From Guptibacillus hwajinpoensis (GTDB taxonomy: Bacteria > Bacillota > Bacilli > Bacillales > Guptibacillaceae): 64,000 bases of DNA. The stretch lies in the NCBI RefSeq assembly GCF_020171785.1, contig NZ_JAIVAE010000003.1, forward strand, positions 186,001 through 250,000, given 5' to 3'. Under the pieces are notes generated by a model. That model saw only the letters and a program-made list of their open reading frames with translations. It was not told the origin of the DNA and did not search any database. Position numbers and translations under genes: made by a program. Each line of letters begins with the position of its first letter. Within the stretch, counting starts at the first letter, position 1. Below are positions 7,976-16,977 of this stretch, in pieces.

Positions 7976-8969
7976 CTTTCACACTAGATTTTGATAAAAA
8001 TAGCTTTTTCGGATTTTCTTCAAATAAAATAGCTATCGTTTCTTCCGATATACCCGCCGTCTTCAATTTAGGAATTATCTCTTCAAAAAGATACACCGGC
8101 TGCCAGTTTGCCATGATTTTTTCGACTTGTTCCGGTAGAACAGGGGGACGTCCCATCCAGTAGTTAACGGTATCATGTGAAAGCATAATTTGTTTTTCAT
8201 ATCCGCTATTCAGTAATCCAATTAACGTAATGAGACGCTCTTTATCGTAAGGCGCGCCGACGAGTCCCTGTATCCCAAAACGATCGAACCCGATGTTCAC
8301 TCCCCATTCTAATGTTTTTAAATGGTATGCGGCATCTGTATTGCCACACATATGACCGATGATAATGGACTGTGGATTTACGCCATCTTCCACAAGCAGC
8401 TTTGCTTGGTCAGGACCCATTGTCCCTTCCTGAGTGTGGGTTAATATTGAAATACCGGTTTTTTTATGAACTCGAGCAGCCGCTTTAAAAAACATCTTCT
8501 CATAATCCGTTATCTGATCTTTACTGGACGCTAACTTGATAATACCTGGTTTAATTCCAGTCGTTCCAATGCCGTCTGTTATTTCTTTTATAAACATTTC
8601 GTAAATATCTTCTTCCGCTGTACCAAGACCTTGCCTAAATTTGAAATAAGGCGTTGCTCCTTCTCCTTCATAGTAGTAACCTGTCGCACAAATAATTTGA
8701 AGACCAGTCTCTGTTGATATTTTCTGAAGAAGCTCTGGATTTCGCCCACATTCATTTGGTGTTGGATCTACAACGGTTTTCACACCATGTGCCATAACAT
8801 TTTCAGCCACTGAAATCCCAACTCGAAGCGCCTCCTGAAAATCAAAAGCACCAAGTGAAATATCCCCACTAAATCCAGGATAACCAAAAGCAAAATGTTC
8901 GTGAACTAGTGTTTTTCCCAGCTGATCAATCGCGATTGGTCCAGTAACCGTTTCGACTGTTTCCCCCAC
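7971..8969 (-). CDS. Phosphotriesterase-like metal-dependent hydrolase, probable lactonase
   Basis: The 332-residue amidohydrolase-superfamily enzyme has the binuclear metal set of the phosphotriesterase/PLL lactonase family: H23 and H25 in LVHEHF, K145 in the IIKLASS strand (carboxylated Lys bridge), H178 in LTHTQ, H206 in GHMCG and D266 in SHDTV. TVTGPIAIDQLGKTLVHEH is the typical start. Members mostly hydrolyse lactones, sometimes organophosphates as a side reaction. It is the last gene of the catabolic cluster; its GTG start lies one base after the stop of the CoA ligase gene, so it is probably translated by coupling. A lactonase beside a CoA ligase suggests it opens a lactone to a hydroxy acid before CoA activation. 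Confidence 0.85.
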   Translation of the reverse strand: MGETVETVTGPIAIDQLGKTLVHEHFAFGYPGFSGDISLGAFDFQEALRVGISVAENVMAHGVKTVVDPTPNECGRNPELLQKISTETGLQIICATGYYYEGEGATPYFKFRQGLGTAEEDIYEMFIKEITDGIGTTGIKPGIIKLASSKDQITDYEKMFFKAAARVHKKTGISILTHTQEGTMGPDQAKLLVEDGVNPQSIIIGHMCGNTDAAYHLKTLEWGVNIGFDRFGIQGLVGAPYDKERLITLIGLLNSGYEKQIMLSHDTVNYWMGRPPVLPEQVEKIMANWQPVYLFEEIIPKLKTAGISEETIAILFEENPKKLFLSKSSVKA

Positions 8970-8970
8970 C

Positions 8971-10638
8971 TTACTTCACTCCCTCTGCTTTTTGACGTTC
9001 GTTATCCTGTAGCTTTCTCCATAAAATCTTACCACTACTCGTTGTTGGAAAAGCGTCCATAAACTCAATCATTCTTGGGTATTTATAAGCAGCCATCTGC
9101 TCTTTAGACCATTCGATAATCTCTTCTTCTGTCACTTTTCCTTTATCATCTTCATTCAAAATGACGAAAGCTTTCACTGTTTCGCCGCGCCTTGGATCCG
9201 GTACACCAACGACACAAGCTTGTTGAACTGCTGGATGCTTATATAAAATTGATTCTACTTCTGTTGGCCAAACTTTAAAGCCTGAGGCATTGACCATGCG
9301 TTTCACACGATCAATCATAAAGAAGTATCCCTCTTCATCATAGCGACCGATATCTCCTGTTCGGAAAAAAGACTTTCCATCAAGTTCAATGAACGAACTG
9401 CGGTTTTCATCGTCACGATTGTAATAGCCATCAAACACCTGTGGACCGTTCACAATGATTTCGCCAGGCTCACCTGGACCGAGCTCCTTCATTGTATTTG
9501 GATCGATGACACGTGCATCTACATCGAACGACGGTACACCAAGACACTGAAGTTTAGGAAAATCTGGTGGGTTGAAATGCGTATGAGAAATCGTTTCAGA
9601 TAACCCGTATCCTTCAATAAATCGTAATCCAGTTAAGTTGTATAATTTCTCTCCAACCGCCGCTGGTAAAGGCGCGCCTCCCCCAGCTAGTATTTTTAAT
9701 GATGAAATGGAGTAGTTTGGTAGATTTGGATTCGAAAGAAAATCGATTAGCATCGTACTAATATTCACCCAATTAGCAACTTCGTAGTGTTCAATGTATT
9801 TCGCAGCCAAATTGCGATCCCAACGCGTCATAATAACCATTGGTGCCCCGCTATAAATCGGTGCATGCATACTATGAAGCATTCCGGTTACGTGAAACAA
9901 TGGAAGCGTTACAAGGTGCATGCCATCCGCGGTAATATTCATCCACTGAGATGCGCCTACCGCATTCGCTTGTAAGGTGCGATTCGGATGGATACACCCT
10001 TTTGGTAAACCTGTTGTACCAGAAGTATAGGGCATAACCGCAACGTCATCGATCGTACGTACATATTCTCCAGGTACATTCGAATGATGAATCGCATCTT
10101 CCCACGTATAGTGGTTCGGTTTATCTACTCTTTTTGCCTCTAACGCCACTTCCGCAGGCATATCACTTTCATTACCAGCATAGTGAGAATAGGCTGCCGT
10201 AATCACATTAGTAAGAGTTGTTGTGTTTACTAAAGGCTCTACTTTCTCATATAACTCCTGACCCACAATAGCAGTTTTAATTTCGCAATCTTTAATATAA
10301 AAAGATAGCTCTTCTGCTGTTAACATAGGATTAATTGGGACAACGACGGCGTTAGCTCTTAAAATTGCATAGTAGCTAATTATGAACTGTGCTGAATTTT
10401 GCATAAAAAGAAGAACATTTTCTCCTTCTTTTACCTGCAACTGTTCAAGAAAGGCTGCAGTCTGATCGACTTCATGAAGTAACTCTTTATACGTCATCTT
10501 TGCTCCATAATAAAGAATCGCTTCTTTATTAGGATAACGTTTAGCAGATACGGTGAGGTTATCATAAATGGTTGTTTCAGGAATGGTTAGTGAATAGGGT
10601 ACTCGTTTTGGCCAGAATTGAAAATGATTTGTTTGCAT
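8971..10638 (-). CDS. AMP-forming acyl-CoA ligase (paralogue 1)
   Basis: The 555-residue enzyme belongs to the ANL superfamily, which activates a carboxylic acid with ATP and then CoA. Motif A5/P-loop YTSGTTGLPKGC is near residue 204, EGYGLSE (A5) about 341, FRTGDIG (A7) about 425, and the C-terminal SGKILWRKL with the catalytic Lys near 540. A flexible N-terminus (FWPKRVPYSLTIPETTIYDNL) is shared with the ligase at 30636. It sits between the solute-binding lipoprotein gene and the lactonase-like gene, so its substrate is probably the acid imported by the ABC transporter. Chain length or class of the acid cannot be read from sequence. Start ATG 10638 follows a GAAAGGGG site. Confidence 0.93.
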   Translation of the reverse strand: MQTNHFQFWPKRVPYSLTIPETTIYDNLTVSAKRYPNKEAILYYGAKMTYKELLHEVDQTAAFLEQLQVKEGENVLLFMQNSAQFIISYYAILRANAVVVPINPMLTAEELSFYIKDCEIKTAIVGQELYEKVEPLVNTTTLTNVITAAYSHYAGNESDMPAEVALEAKRVDKPNHYTWEDAIHHSNVPGEYVRTIDDVAVMPYTSGTTGLPKGCIHPNRTLQANAVGASQWMNITADGMHLVTLPLFHVTGMLHSMHAPIYSGAPMVIMTRWDRNLAAKYIEHYEVANWVNISTMLIDFLSNPNLPNYSISSLKILAGGGAPLPAAVGEKLYNLTGLRFIEGYGLSETISHTHFNPPDFPKLQCLGVPSFDVDARVIDPNTMKELGPGEPGEIIVNGPQVFDGYYNRDDENRSSFIELDGKSFFRTGDIGRYDEEGYFFMIDRVKRMVNASGFKVWPTEVESILYKHPAVQQACVVGVPDPRRGETVKAFVILNEDDKGKVTEEEIIEWSKEQMAAYKYPRMIEFMDAFPTTSSGKILWRKLQDNERQKAEGVK

Positions 10639-10664
10639 CTTGTTAGATCCCCTTTCAATTTCTC

Positions 10665-11900
10665 TTAATTTTCCACCTTCACAACTTTTCCATCTTCAAC
10701 TGCTCCAATAGCAGGTTTCCAGTCAAATGCACCACCATTATAAATACCTGTTAAGTGCCAAACCATCTTTTCATCAGGTAGTGATTGGATAGCGGCATCC
10801 ATACTCTCCATAATCTTCGTTGGATCTTCCACCGAACCTGATTCAGACATGGCATTGACAATGACATGCATCGCTTGATAGTTAAATGCACCTTCAGCAG
10901 TTGGAATTCGATCAAAACGTTCTTTGTATTGGCTTATAAACTCTTCTGCACCTGGCGCATCGCTATCAATAATTGGTAGTGCTCCAATTGTTCCCTCTAA
11001 CTGATCAAGTCCACCTAGTACCGGCTCAATTTCCTCAATTTTTGCTTGGTCCATCAGCATAAATCCACCTTCAAAGCCTAATTCTCTAGCTTGTTTAATA
11101 ACGAGGGCTGTTGGCTGTGATGGTCCCCCTACAAAAAGCACGTCAGGATTGTTGCTTAATGCTTTTGTGACAATTGAGAAAAAGTCAGTATCTTTACTAA
11201 AATCAATGGACCCTTCAAAAACGACTTCCCCACCATTCTCTTCCCAAACTGGTTTTAGTGCTTCTGTCCAGTCTTTTCCGTACTGAGATGAGGTTGGTAG
11301 CATTGCAATTTTCTTACCATACCGTTCCATTTGATAGTTTGTAAAAGCTTCAGGATATGCGCTGTACGCAGGGGGAATTCCTAAAGTAAGTGAATTATCC
11401 TGTTCCATAATTTTGGGTTCACTTGTATAGGCTGCGATTAAAAATTCTTCTTGTTCATTAAATACTTGGGTTGCGAAAACACCACCGCTATGTGGAACAA
11501 AAACAATCGGCGTATCATTTTCTTGAACAAGCCTTCTTGCGTTCGTTCCTGTTTCATTAGGCAAATACTGATCATCAAGCGTTACGAGGTTAACCCCGTA
11601 TTTTTCGCCATCCACTTCAAAGCCTTCCTTGTTAATTTCATCTACAGCCATCTCTAAACCACTCAACGTATTCTCTCCATAGTAAGCTGCTGGTCCACTT
11701 AAAGGGCCACTAAATCCAATATTTACAGTATTTTCGAATGTCGTATCTGCACTTGTATCCTTGCTCGTATCTTTCGGTTCGCTTGTATTTGAAGCCCCTT
11801 CATTGCTAGAGTTACTAACAGAATCTGCCGCACATCCCGCCACTACGACCATGCCGATCAACATCACCATGTAAACAAAAAGCTTTATCCCGATTCTCAT
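10665..11900 (-). CDS. livJ: ABC importer substrate-binding lipoprotein, LivJ/Peripla_BP_6 type
   Basis: The 411-residue protein is the extracellular ligand-binding part of a branched-chain-amino-acid-type (HAAT) ABC importer. It begins MRIGIKLFVYMVMLIGMVVVAGC, a lipoprotein signal peptide with lipobox VAGC, then an acidic Ser/Thr linker, then a type I periplasmic-binding fold (NIGFSGPLSGPAAYYGENTLSG, GGVFATQVF, AMLPTSSQYGKDW). The longer open frame upstream is rejected: ATG 11900 has GGGGGA nine bases before it and only this start gives the signal peptide. HAAT binding proteins also bind aromatic acids, amides and other organic acids; the catabolic context favours an organic acid here. Confidence 0.9.
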   Translation of the reverse strand: MRIGIKLFVYMVMLIGMVVVAGCAADSVSNSSNEGASNTSEPKDTSKDTSADTTFENTVNIGFSGPLSGPAAYYGENTLSGLEMAVDEINKEGFEVDGEKYGVNLVTLDDQYLPNETGTNARRLVQENDTPIVFVPHSGGVFATQVFNEQEEFLIAAYTSEPKIMEQDNSLTLGIPPAYSAYPEAFTNYQMERYGKKIAMLPTSSQYGKDWTEALKPVWEENGGEVVFEGSIDFSKDTDFFSIVTKALSNNPDVLFVGGPSQPTALVIKQARELGFEGGFMLMDQAKIEEIEPVLGGLDQLEGTIGALPIIDSDAPGAEEFISQYKERFDRIPTAEGAFNYQAMHVIVNAMSESGSVEDPTKIMESMDAAIQSLPDEKMVWHLTGIYNGGAFDWKPAIGAVEDGKVVKVEN

Positions 11901-11931
11901 TGTTTTCCCCCTATTCAAATCGATTCCGTTT

Positions 11932-12639
11932 TTATGCCCCAATATAAGCTTTTCGAATTTGATCATTAGACAAAAGTTCCTCTTTACTTCCTTGAAGAAC
12001 AATCTTGCCACTTTCAATCACATAGCCACGGTTAGAAATTTGTAGTGCAGCATTGGCGTTTTGCTCAGCTAGAAGAATTGTTGTTCCCTGCTCATTGATA
12101 TCCTCAATAATATGAAACATTTGCTCTACAATGAGGGGGGCAAGTCCTAATGAAGGTTCATCTAGTAAAAGAACTTTCGGTTTGGCCATTAATGCTCGTC
12201 CAATCGCTAACATCTGCTGTTGACCACCACTTAAAGAACCTGCTGCCTCATGCCGCTTATCATATAAAATAGGAAAAAGGGAATACACCTCCTTTAAGCT
12301 CTGTTCCACTTCCTTACGATGTTTCCGATGAACAAAACTGCCCATTTTCAAATTTTCATAAACAGACATTTGTGGAAATAACTTTCTACCTTCAGGACAT
12401 TGCACGATCCCTTCTTTCACTAAAGTGTGAGGCGATTTTCCAGTTAACTTACGATCCATAAACATCACATCACCAGAAGCTGGTTTCATTAAACCACTGA
12501 TCGTACGAAAGATTGTACTTTTTCCAGCTCCATTTGCACCAAGTAACACCACTGTTTCACCTTTTTTTACTTCGAGTGAAATATGATGAAGTACGGAAGA
12601 AGCGCCATAATTCACATTAATATTGTTTAACTGGAGCAT
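11932..12639 (-). CDS. livF: ABC importer ATP-binding protein, LivF type
   Basis: This 235-residue cytoplasmic ATPase drives the HAAT importer with LivG. Walker A is GANGAGKST (about 36-44), the ABC signature is LSGGQQQML, Walker B LLLDEPSLGLAP. The start at ATG 12639 has GGAGGTGAAGCGC upstream; the longer open frame would add 28 residues unlike the family. It overlaps the end of livG by 23 bases, so it is translationally coupled. Length is that of LivF. Confidence 0.93.
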   Translation of the reverse strand: MLQLNNINVNYGASSVLHHISLEVKKGETVVLLGANGAGKSTIFRTISGLMKPASGDVMFMDRKLTGKSPHTLVKEGIVQCPEGRKLFPQMSVYENLKMGSFVHRKHRKEVEQSLKEVYSLFPILYDKRHEAAGSLSGGQQQMLAIGRALMAKPKVLLLDEPSLGLAPLIVEQMFHIIEDINEQGTTILLAEQNANAALQISNRGYVIESGKIVLQGSKEELLSNDQIRKAYIGA

Positions 12640-13396
12640 GCGCTTCACCTCCGAGATAGGCTTGAATAACCGCTTCATTTTGACGAATTTCATCAGGTCG
12701 CCCTTCTGCAATTTTCTTCCCATGATTTAAGACAACGATTTGATCAGCAAGGCTCATGATCATTGGCATCTTATGTTCAATTAAACAGACAGTAATCCCG
12801 TGATCTGCCATTTTTCTCATTAAATACGCTAGCCCATCCGTCTCGTCAGGATTAACTCCAGCGGCCGGTTCATCAAGAAGAACCAGTTCTGGATCGGTTG
12901 CTAATGCAAGAGCAAAGGCAAGTCTCTTCTTCTCTTCCTGCGTAATAAGTGAGACAGGATGTTCAACAACATGCATCATTTCAACAAATTCCAGTGCGTC
13001 GAGTGCTGTTTGATAAGACTTTTTTTCTTCCTCTTTTTCTCTTTTCGTTCGAAAAATCGCATCCCATATCCCTGATTTTGTGCGCAATCTATGTCCGATT
13101 AGAACATTATCTAGAACGGTCGATTGCTCAAACAAGTTAGTCGTTTGAAACGTTCTTCCGATTCCTAGACGTGCAATTTGCTGTGGGGGCATTTTTGTAA
13201 TATCACGATCTTTAAAAAGAATTTTCCCTGAAGAAAGTGGGTGGATTCCACTAATTAGATTAAAAAAGGTAGATTTCCCGGCACCATTTGGACCGATAAT
13301 GGCCGTGATCGTTCCTTTCTCAACCGATACACTCACATCTTCAACCGCTGCTAATCCCCCGAAACGTTTTGTAATCCCCTGTGTAGAAAAGAACAT
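12617..13396 (-). CDS. livG: ABC importer ATP-binding protein, LivG type
   Basis: The 259-residue cytoplasmic ATPase starts MFFSTQGITKRFGGLAAVED. Walker A is GPNGAGKST (about 34-42), Walker B LVLLDEPAAGVNP and the H-loop CLIEHKMP. The signature motif is unusual: instead of LSYGQQR the sequence reads LITQEEKKRLAFALA. In the assembled importer the signature of one subunit acts on the ATP bound by the other, so one composite site may be degenerate. Its start codon overlaps the stop of livM by one base. Confidence 0.92.
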   Translation of the reverse strand: MFFSTQGITKRFGGLAAVEDVSVSVEKGTITAIIGPNGAGKSTFFNLISGIHPLSSGKILFKDRDITKMPPQQIARLGIGRTFQTTNLFEQSTVLDNVLIGHRLRTKSGIWDAIFRTKREKEEEKKSYQTALDALEFVEMMHVVEHPVSLITQEEKKRLAFALALATDPELVLLDEPAAGVNPDETDGLAYLMRKMADHGITVCLIEHKMPMIMSLADQIVVLNHGKKIAEGRPDEIRQNEAVIQAYLGGEAHAPVKQY

Positions 13397-14403
13397 TATC
13401 CAGCCTCACCTACTTTCCTTTTCACTTCATGTTCTTCATTCGCAATCTTTACTCTTTGCTGTTTCTTTCTTTGCACATAGCCGTTTATACTTCCAGTGAT
13501 TCCACGCGGGTAGTATAGAACTAATAGAACTACAACCGGACCAAAAATAAGCATCCGATATTCTTCAAGAAACTGTAATGATTGAGTAAGTGAAATAACA
13601 ATAAGTGTTCCGACAAGAGGACCTGCAAGCGTTCCAATGCCCCCCACTAGAAGATACATCAGCATTTCAAATGTTACGGTAATCGCTGATATTTGCGGAC
13701 CGATAAAACGGATAAATGAAGCATATAACGCACCTGAAAGACCAGCAAATAAAGCAGATAAGGTAAAAGCTAACAGTTGGTTTTTCATAATGGAGATCCC
13801 AATTGTTTTGGCCAGTTCTTCACTGTTTCTTATCGCAATAAACGTTCGTCCTAGTAAAGAATGAACAATGCGGTAACAAAGAAAAACTGTAAGGATTAGA
13901 AAGAACAAAGCAAGGTAATATTGAGAGGTTAATGTATCAAACGTAATGGGCCCTATATTGCTTGGTGCTGGTATCCCGATTAATCCACGAACTCCCCCCG
14001 TTAAGCTATCCCACTTGTCTATTAAAAGATAGACAATGACACCTACACACATGGTGTAAATAGCAAAAAAATGAGATTTTGTTCGAAGAGCAATCACTCC
14101 AACTAGAGCCCCGGCAATAGAAGTGATAAGAACTGCCAGAAGGAGAGATAGCCAATAAGACATGCCTGCTTTGGTTGTTAATAGACCAAGTCCATATGCT
14201 CCAATTGCAAAAAAACCAGCATGTGCGAGAGACAGATACCCTACGTACCCTGAAATAATATTAAATCCGTAAACCGCGATCGACCAAATAAACACAAGCG
14301 TAAGTAATTGGAGAACATACATATTTGGAAAAACGAGAGGAAATAAAACAGCAGCGACGGCAATGATACCGATTAGCACTCGCTTCGATAAGACATTCAG
14401 CAT
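13396..14403 (-). CDS. livM: ABC importer permease, LivM type
   Basis: The 335-residue polytopic membrane protein has about nine or ten hydrophobic helices. GYVGYLSLAHAGFFAIGAYGLGLL (about 52-75) and GVRGLIGIPAP are typical of LivM, as is RTFIAIRNSEELAKTIGISIMKNQLLAF, the cytoplasmic loop that couples to the ATPase. It forms the membrane channel with LivH. It ends in a basic tail. One-base overlaps join it to livH before and livG after, so the order livH-livM-livG-livF-livJ is one transcript. Confidence 0.93.
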   Translation of the reverse strand: MLNVLSKRVLIGIIAVAAVLFPLVFPNMYVLQLLTLVFIWSIAVYGFNIISGYVGYLSLAHAGFFAIGAYGLGLLTTKAGMSYWLSLLLAVLITSIAGALVGVIALRTKSHFFAIYTMCVGVIVYLLIDKWDSLTGGVRGLIGIPAPSNIGPITFDTLTSQYYLALFFLILTVFLCYRIVHSLLGRTFIAIRNSEELAKTIGISIMKNQLLAFTLSALFAGLSGALYASFIRFIGPQISAITVTFEMLMYLLVGGIGTLAGPLVGTLIVISLTQSLQFLEEYRMLIFGPVVVLLVLYYPRGITGSINGYVQRKKQQRVKIANEEHEVKRKVGEAG

Positions 14404-15266
14404 TACTGAACCCCCTTCGTAAATAACCCAGTTGGCTTGGCTGTTAGAATGACTACGAGTAGAAGAAACGCAATAACGTCTTTATAATCAGATGATATGT
14501 ACGTTGCTCCAATGCTTTCGGTAAGGCCAAGCAAATAACCACCAAGAATTGCTCCGGGGATACTTCCCATTCCACCGATAATGATGATAACGAAAGCTTT
14601 CATAATGACCAGGTTTCCCATAGTCGGAAAGACAAGATTAATAGGGGATGCTAATGATGCGGCTGCAGCTGCTAATCCACCGGCAATCGCAAAGGTAAGC
14701 CAAGCCACCTGATTTGCATTAATACCTACCAGGAACGCACCCTCTCGATTTTGAGCCATTGCGACAATCGCTGCTCCGATCATTGTTTTCGTTAAGAAAA
14801 AATGTAATGCAAGCATAAGGATGACAGCAGCAACTATAATTAGAAGACGTTGTAACGTTACAGTTAGACCGAATAAATTAACGACCGACCCATAAGGAGT
14901 GTCCATTCTGTGGTATTCCGTACCCCACATAAATTGACCAAATGCTTCTAGAAAAAGGAGAATCCCGATGGCAGCAACCATCATTCTCATACCATCTGCG
15001 CCTTCTAACTTTTTAAATATTAGCTGCTGTGTGACAACTCCAAGAAGAGCAACAACAGCCACTGAAGCAATAATGGCGATCCAATAATGAAAACCAAAAC
15101 CAACCATCATCATTAAAGTAATATAAGCACCAACCATATAAAAAGCACCGTGTGCAAAATTGGGAACATGTAAAATGCCAAAAACAAGTGTTAGACCAAG
15201 GGCGACAAGTGTGTAAACGCTTCCAATTGTAAGTCCGTTAAAAATCTGCTGGATAAGGAGCTCCAT
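14403..15266 (-). CDS. livH: ABC importer permease, LivH type
   Basis: The 287-residue membrane protein begins MELLIQQIFNGLTIGSVYTLVALGLTLVFG and has HVPNFAHGAFYMVGAY, both typical of LivH. About eight helices are visible and the coupling loop is MIGAAIVAMAQNREGAFLVGINANQVAWL. ATG 15266 is preferred over ATG 15269 because AGGAGG is six bases from it. It is the first importer gene; the gap before it holds a strong stem-loop that could separate or reduce transcription from the upstream beta-oxidation genes. Confidence 0.92.
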   Translation of the reverse strand: MELLIQQIFNGLTIGSVYTLVALGLTLVFGILHVPNFAHGAFYMVGAYITLMMMVGFGFHYWIAIIASVAVVALLGVVTQQLIFKKLEGADGMRMMVAAIGILLFLEAFGQFMWGTEYHRMDTPYGSVVNLFGLTVTLQRLLIIVAAVILMLALHFFLTKTMIGAAIVAMAQNREGAFLVGINANQVAWLTFAIAGGLAAAAASLASPINLVFPTMGNLVIMKAFVIIIIGGMGSIPGAILGGYLLGLTESIGATYISSDYKDVIAFLLLVVILTAKPTGLFTKGVQ

Positions 15267-15344
15267 CATCTTCCTCCTTTTATTAAATTAGATCCAGACT
15301 AGGGAGACGGCGGACTTATGAAGGGGATTCAAGATGTAGGAATA

Positions 15345-15374
15345 AATCTGGATTGAAAAACTTCAATCCAGATT
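15345..15374 (-). terminator. Perfect stem-loop between enoyl-CoA hydratase and livH
   Basis: AATCTGGATTGAA (15345-15357) pairs perfectly with TTCAATCCAGATT (15362-15374), loop AAAAC. On the minus strand it lies just after the hydratase stop, but only a weak T run (TTTATT) follows. It could be a leaky terminator or an mRNA-stabilising hairpin inside one long operon. Confidence 0.6.
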
Positions 15375-15381
15375 CAAAAAG

Positions 15382-16173
15382 TTATTTACCTTTAAATTGT
15401 GGCGCGCGTTTTTCTTTAAATGCATTTGCTCCTTCTTTGTGGTCGTCTGTCGTTACCATTAGCGCTTGTGTAATGCGCTCTTGTTCAAGTACTTCAGACA
15501 AAGAAGAGGTTAGCGAAGCATCTGCAATTTTCTTAATAAACCCATAGGCTTTACCCGGACCTTTAGAAAGCTTCTCAGCATATGCCATCGCTTCTTCTTC
15601 AAGACTAGCTATCGGATAAGTTCGGTTTACAATATTCAACTCTTTCGCTTCTTTTGCTGAAATGGGTTGAGCTGAGAAGAATAGCTCTTTCGCCTTATAA
15701 GGACCTATTAAGCGAGGAAGAAACGAAAGGCCCCCGCCATCTGAAATTAATCCAACCTGAGAAAAGCTTAATACAAAACTACTATCTTCAGCTGCCAAAA
15801 TAATGTCACTCGCAAGTGCTAGATTAAAGCCTGCACCAGCAGCAAAACCATGAATCACTGAAATGATTGGTTTCTCAAGATCTCTCATAGCAAGGACCAG
15901 CTCATTTAACTTACCTATGTGTTCATAAACTTCAGTTGAGGTTGTATCCCCCATTGTTTTAACATCCCCACCTGCGCTAAAGGAACGTCCTGCACCTGAG
16001 AGCATCACTACTCGTATCTCATCGTTCTCCTTAGCATCTTGAATAGCTTTCGTCAGCCCTAAGATCATCTCAGGGCTAAACGCATTTAGTGCCTCAGGGC
16101 GATTAAGCGTAAGATGAAGCACAGCACCATGTACATTTACTTTTAGATGTTCCGTTTTTACAGTCGTTTCCAT
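15382..16173 (-). CDS. Enoyl-CoA hydratase/isomerase (crotonase fold), paralogue 1
   Basis: The 263-residue protein is a crotonase. It has HLTLNRPEALNAFSPEM, the oxyanion-hole segment SGAGRSFSAGGDVKTM (about 59-74) and the second one HGFAAGAGFNLALASDIILA (about 108-127). In true hydratases two Glu residues catalyse water addition; here the second position region reads SQVGLISDGGGLSFLP, where Glu is replaced by Asp, as in several isomerase-type relatives, so hydratase activity is not certain. It ends KEKRAPQFKGK, like PaaG/EchA proteins. It lies between an SDR and the importer genes in the catabolic operon. Confidence 0.9.
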   Translation of the reverse strand: METTVKTEHLKVNVHGAVLHLTLNRPEALNAFSPEMILGLTKAIQDAKENDEIRVVMLSGAGRSFSAGGDVKTMGDTTSTEVYEHIGKLNELVLAMRDLEKPIISVIHGFAAGAGFNLALASDIILAAEDSSFVLSFSQVGLISDGGGLSFLPRLIGPYKAKELFFSAQPISAKEAKELNIVNRTYPIASLEEEAMAYAEKLSKGPGKAYGFIKKIADASLTSSLSEVLEQERITQALMVTTDDHKEGANAFKEKRAPQFKGK

Positions 16174-16195
16174 TTTTAAACACTCTCCTTTTTTT

Positions 16196-16963
16196 TTATA
16201 CGATGAGCCAGCCGCCGTCGACTAATAAATCTGAACCAGTCATATAACTCGCTTCAGATGAAGCCGCAAATGAAATCACGTTTGCTATTTCCTCAGCTTG
16301 CCCCACTCGTTTTAATGCTGTATTCCGTTTAATGGACGCCTCGAACTTTTCATTTTTCAAACCTTCTTCCGTTAATGGTGTTTCAATAAACCCTGGCGAG
16401 ACTGAATTTACTCGAACGTATGGTGATAGTTCAACTGCAAGTGCCCTTGTGAAATTGATGACCGCTGCTTTCGCTGCACTATAATGAGGAATTTTTGCCC
16501 CTGCTTTGTGACCAGAGAGGGAAGCAACATTCACGATAGAAAAGTCCATTTGATCTTCTTTCTTGGCACTTTCTAACATCAGTTTACCGAGAGCTTTCGA
16601 GACGAGAAAAACACTTTTTAAGTTTGCATTTTGCGCATGATCCCAGTTTTCTTCAGTCATCTCTAAAATCGGCGAACCTTGAGATCCTCCAGCATTATTA
16701 ATTAAGACGTGAACGGTTCCGGTCTTTTCTTTAATAAAAGAGGACAATTGATCAACCTGCTCTTGACTCGTTACGTCTGCAACAAAAGTAAGAACATCAC
16801 CTTCTAATTCTTTAAGATCATCTCTCGTTTGCATTAACTTTGATTCAGTCCGACCAACAAGGATAACTGTTCCACCTTCCGATGCGATTCGTTTAGCTGT
16901 CATAGCACCGATACCACTTCCGCCACCAGTTATCACTGCTGTTTTTCCTGAAAATCTATTCAT
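16196..16963 (-). CDS. Short-chain dehydrogenase/reductase, paralogue 1
   Basis: The 255-residue SDR has the nucleotide loop GGGSGIGAMTAKR (about 13-25), the NNAGG motif, the catalytic Ser in NVASLSGHKAG and the YxxxK pair in HYSAAKAA (about 158-165). It uses NAD(H) or NADP(H) to interconvert a hydroxyl and a keto group. In beta-oxidation clusters such SDRs act as 3-hydroxyacyl-CoA dehydrogenases or 2,4-dienoyl-CoA reductases; DVTSQEQVDQLSSFIKEKTG resembles the FadH/dienoyl reductase type. It follows the acyl-CoA dehydrogenase gene by 14 bases. Confidence 0.9.
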   Translation of the reverse strand: MNRFSGKTAVITGGGSGIGAMTAKRIASEGGTVILVGRTESKLMQTRDDLKELEGDVLTFVADVTSQEQVDQLSSFIKEKTGTVHVLINNAGGSQGSPILEMTEENWDHAQNANLKSVFLVSKALGKLMLESAKKEDQMDFSIVNVASLSGHKAGAKIPHYSAAKAAVINFTRALAVELSPYVRVNSVSPGFIETPLTEEGLKNEKFEASIKRNTALKRVGQAEEIANVISFAASSEASYMTGSDLLVDGGWLIV

Positions 16964-16977
16964 TTTCTCACCGCTTC

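Noticed and set aside
7971-8969. Organophosphate-degrading phosphotriesterase
   Set aside because: Metal ligands are common to lactonases; the context is acid catabolism and no xenobiotic genes are present.
10665-15266. Amino acid uptake operon for leucine/isoleucine/valine
   Set aside because: Family similarity alone; the genes are embedded in fatty acid-type catabolism, so cargo was left open.
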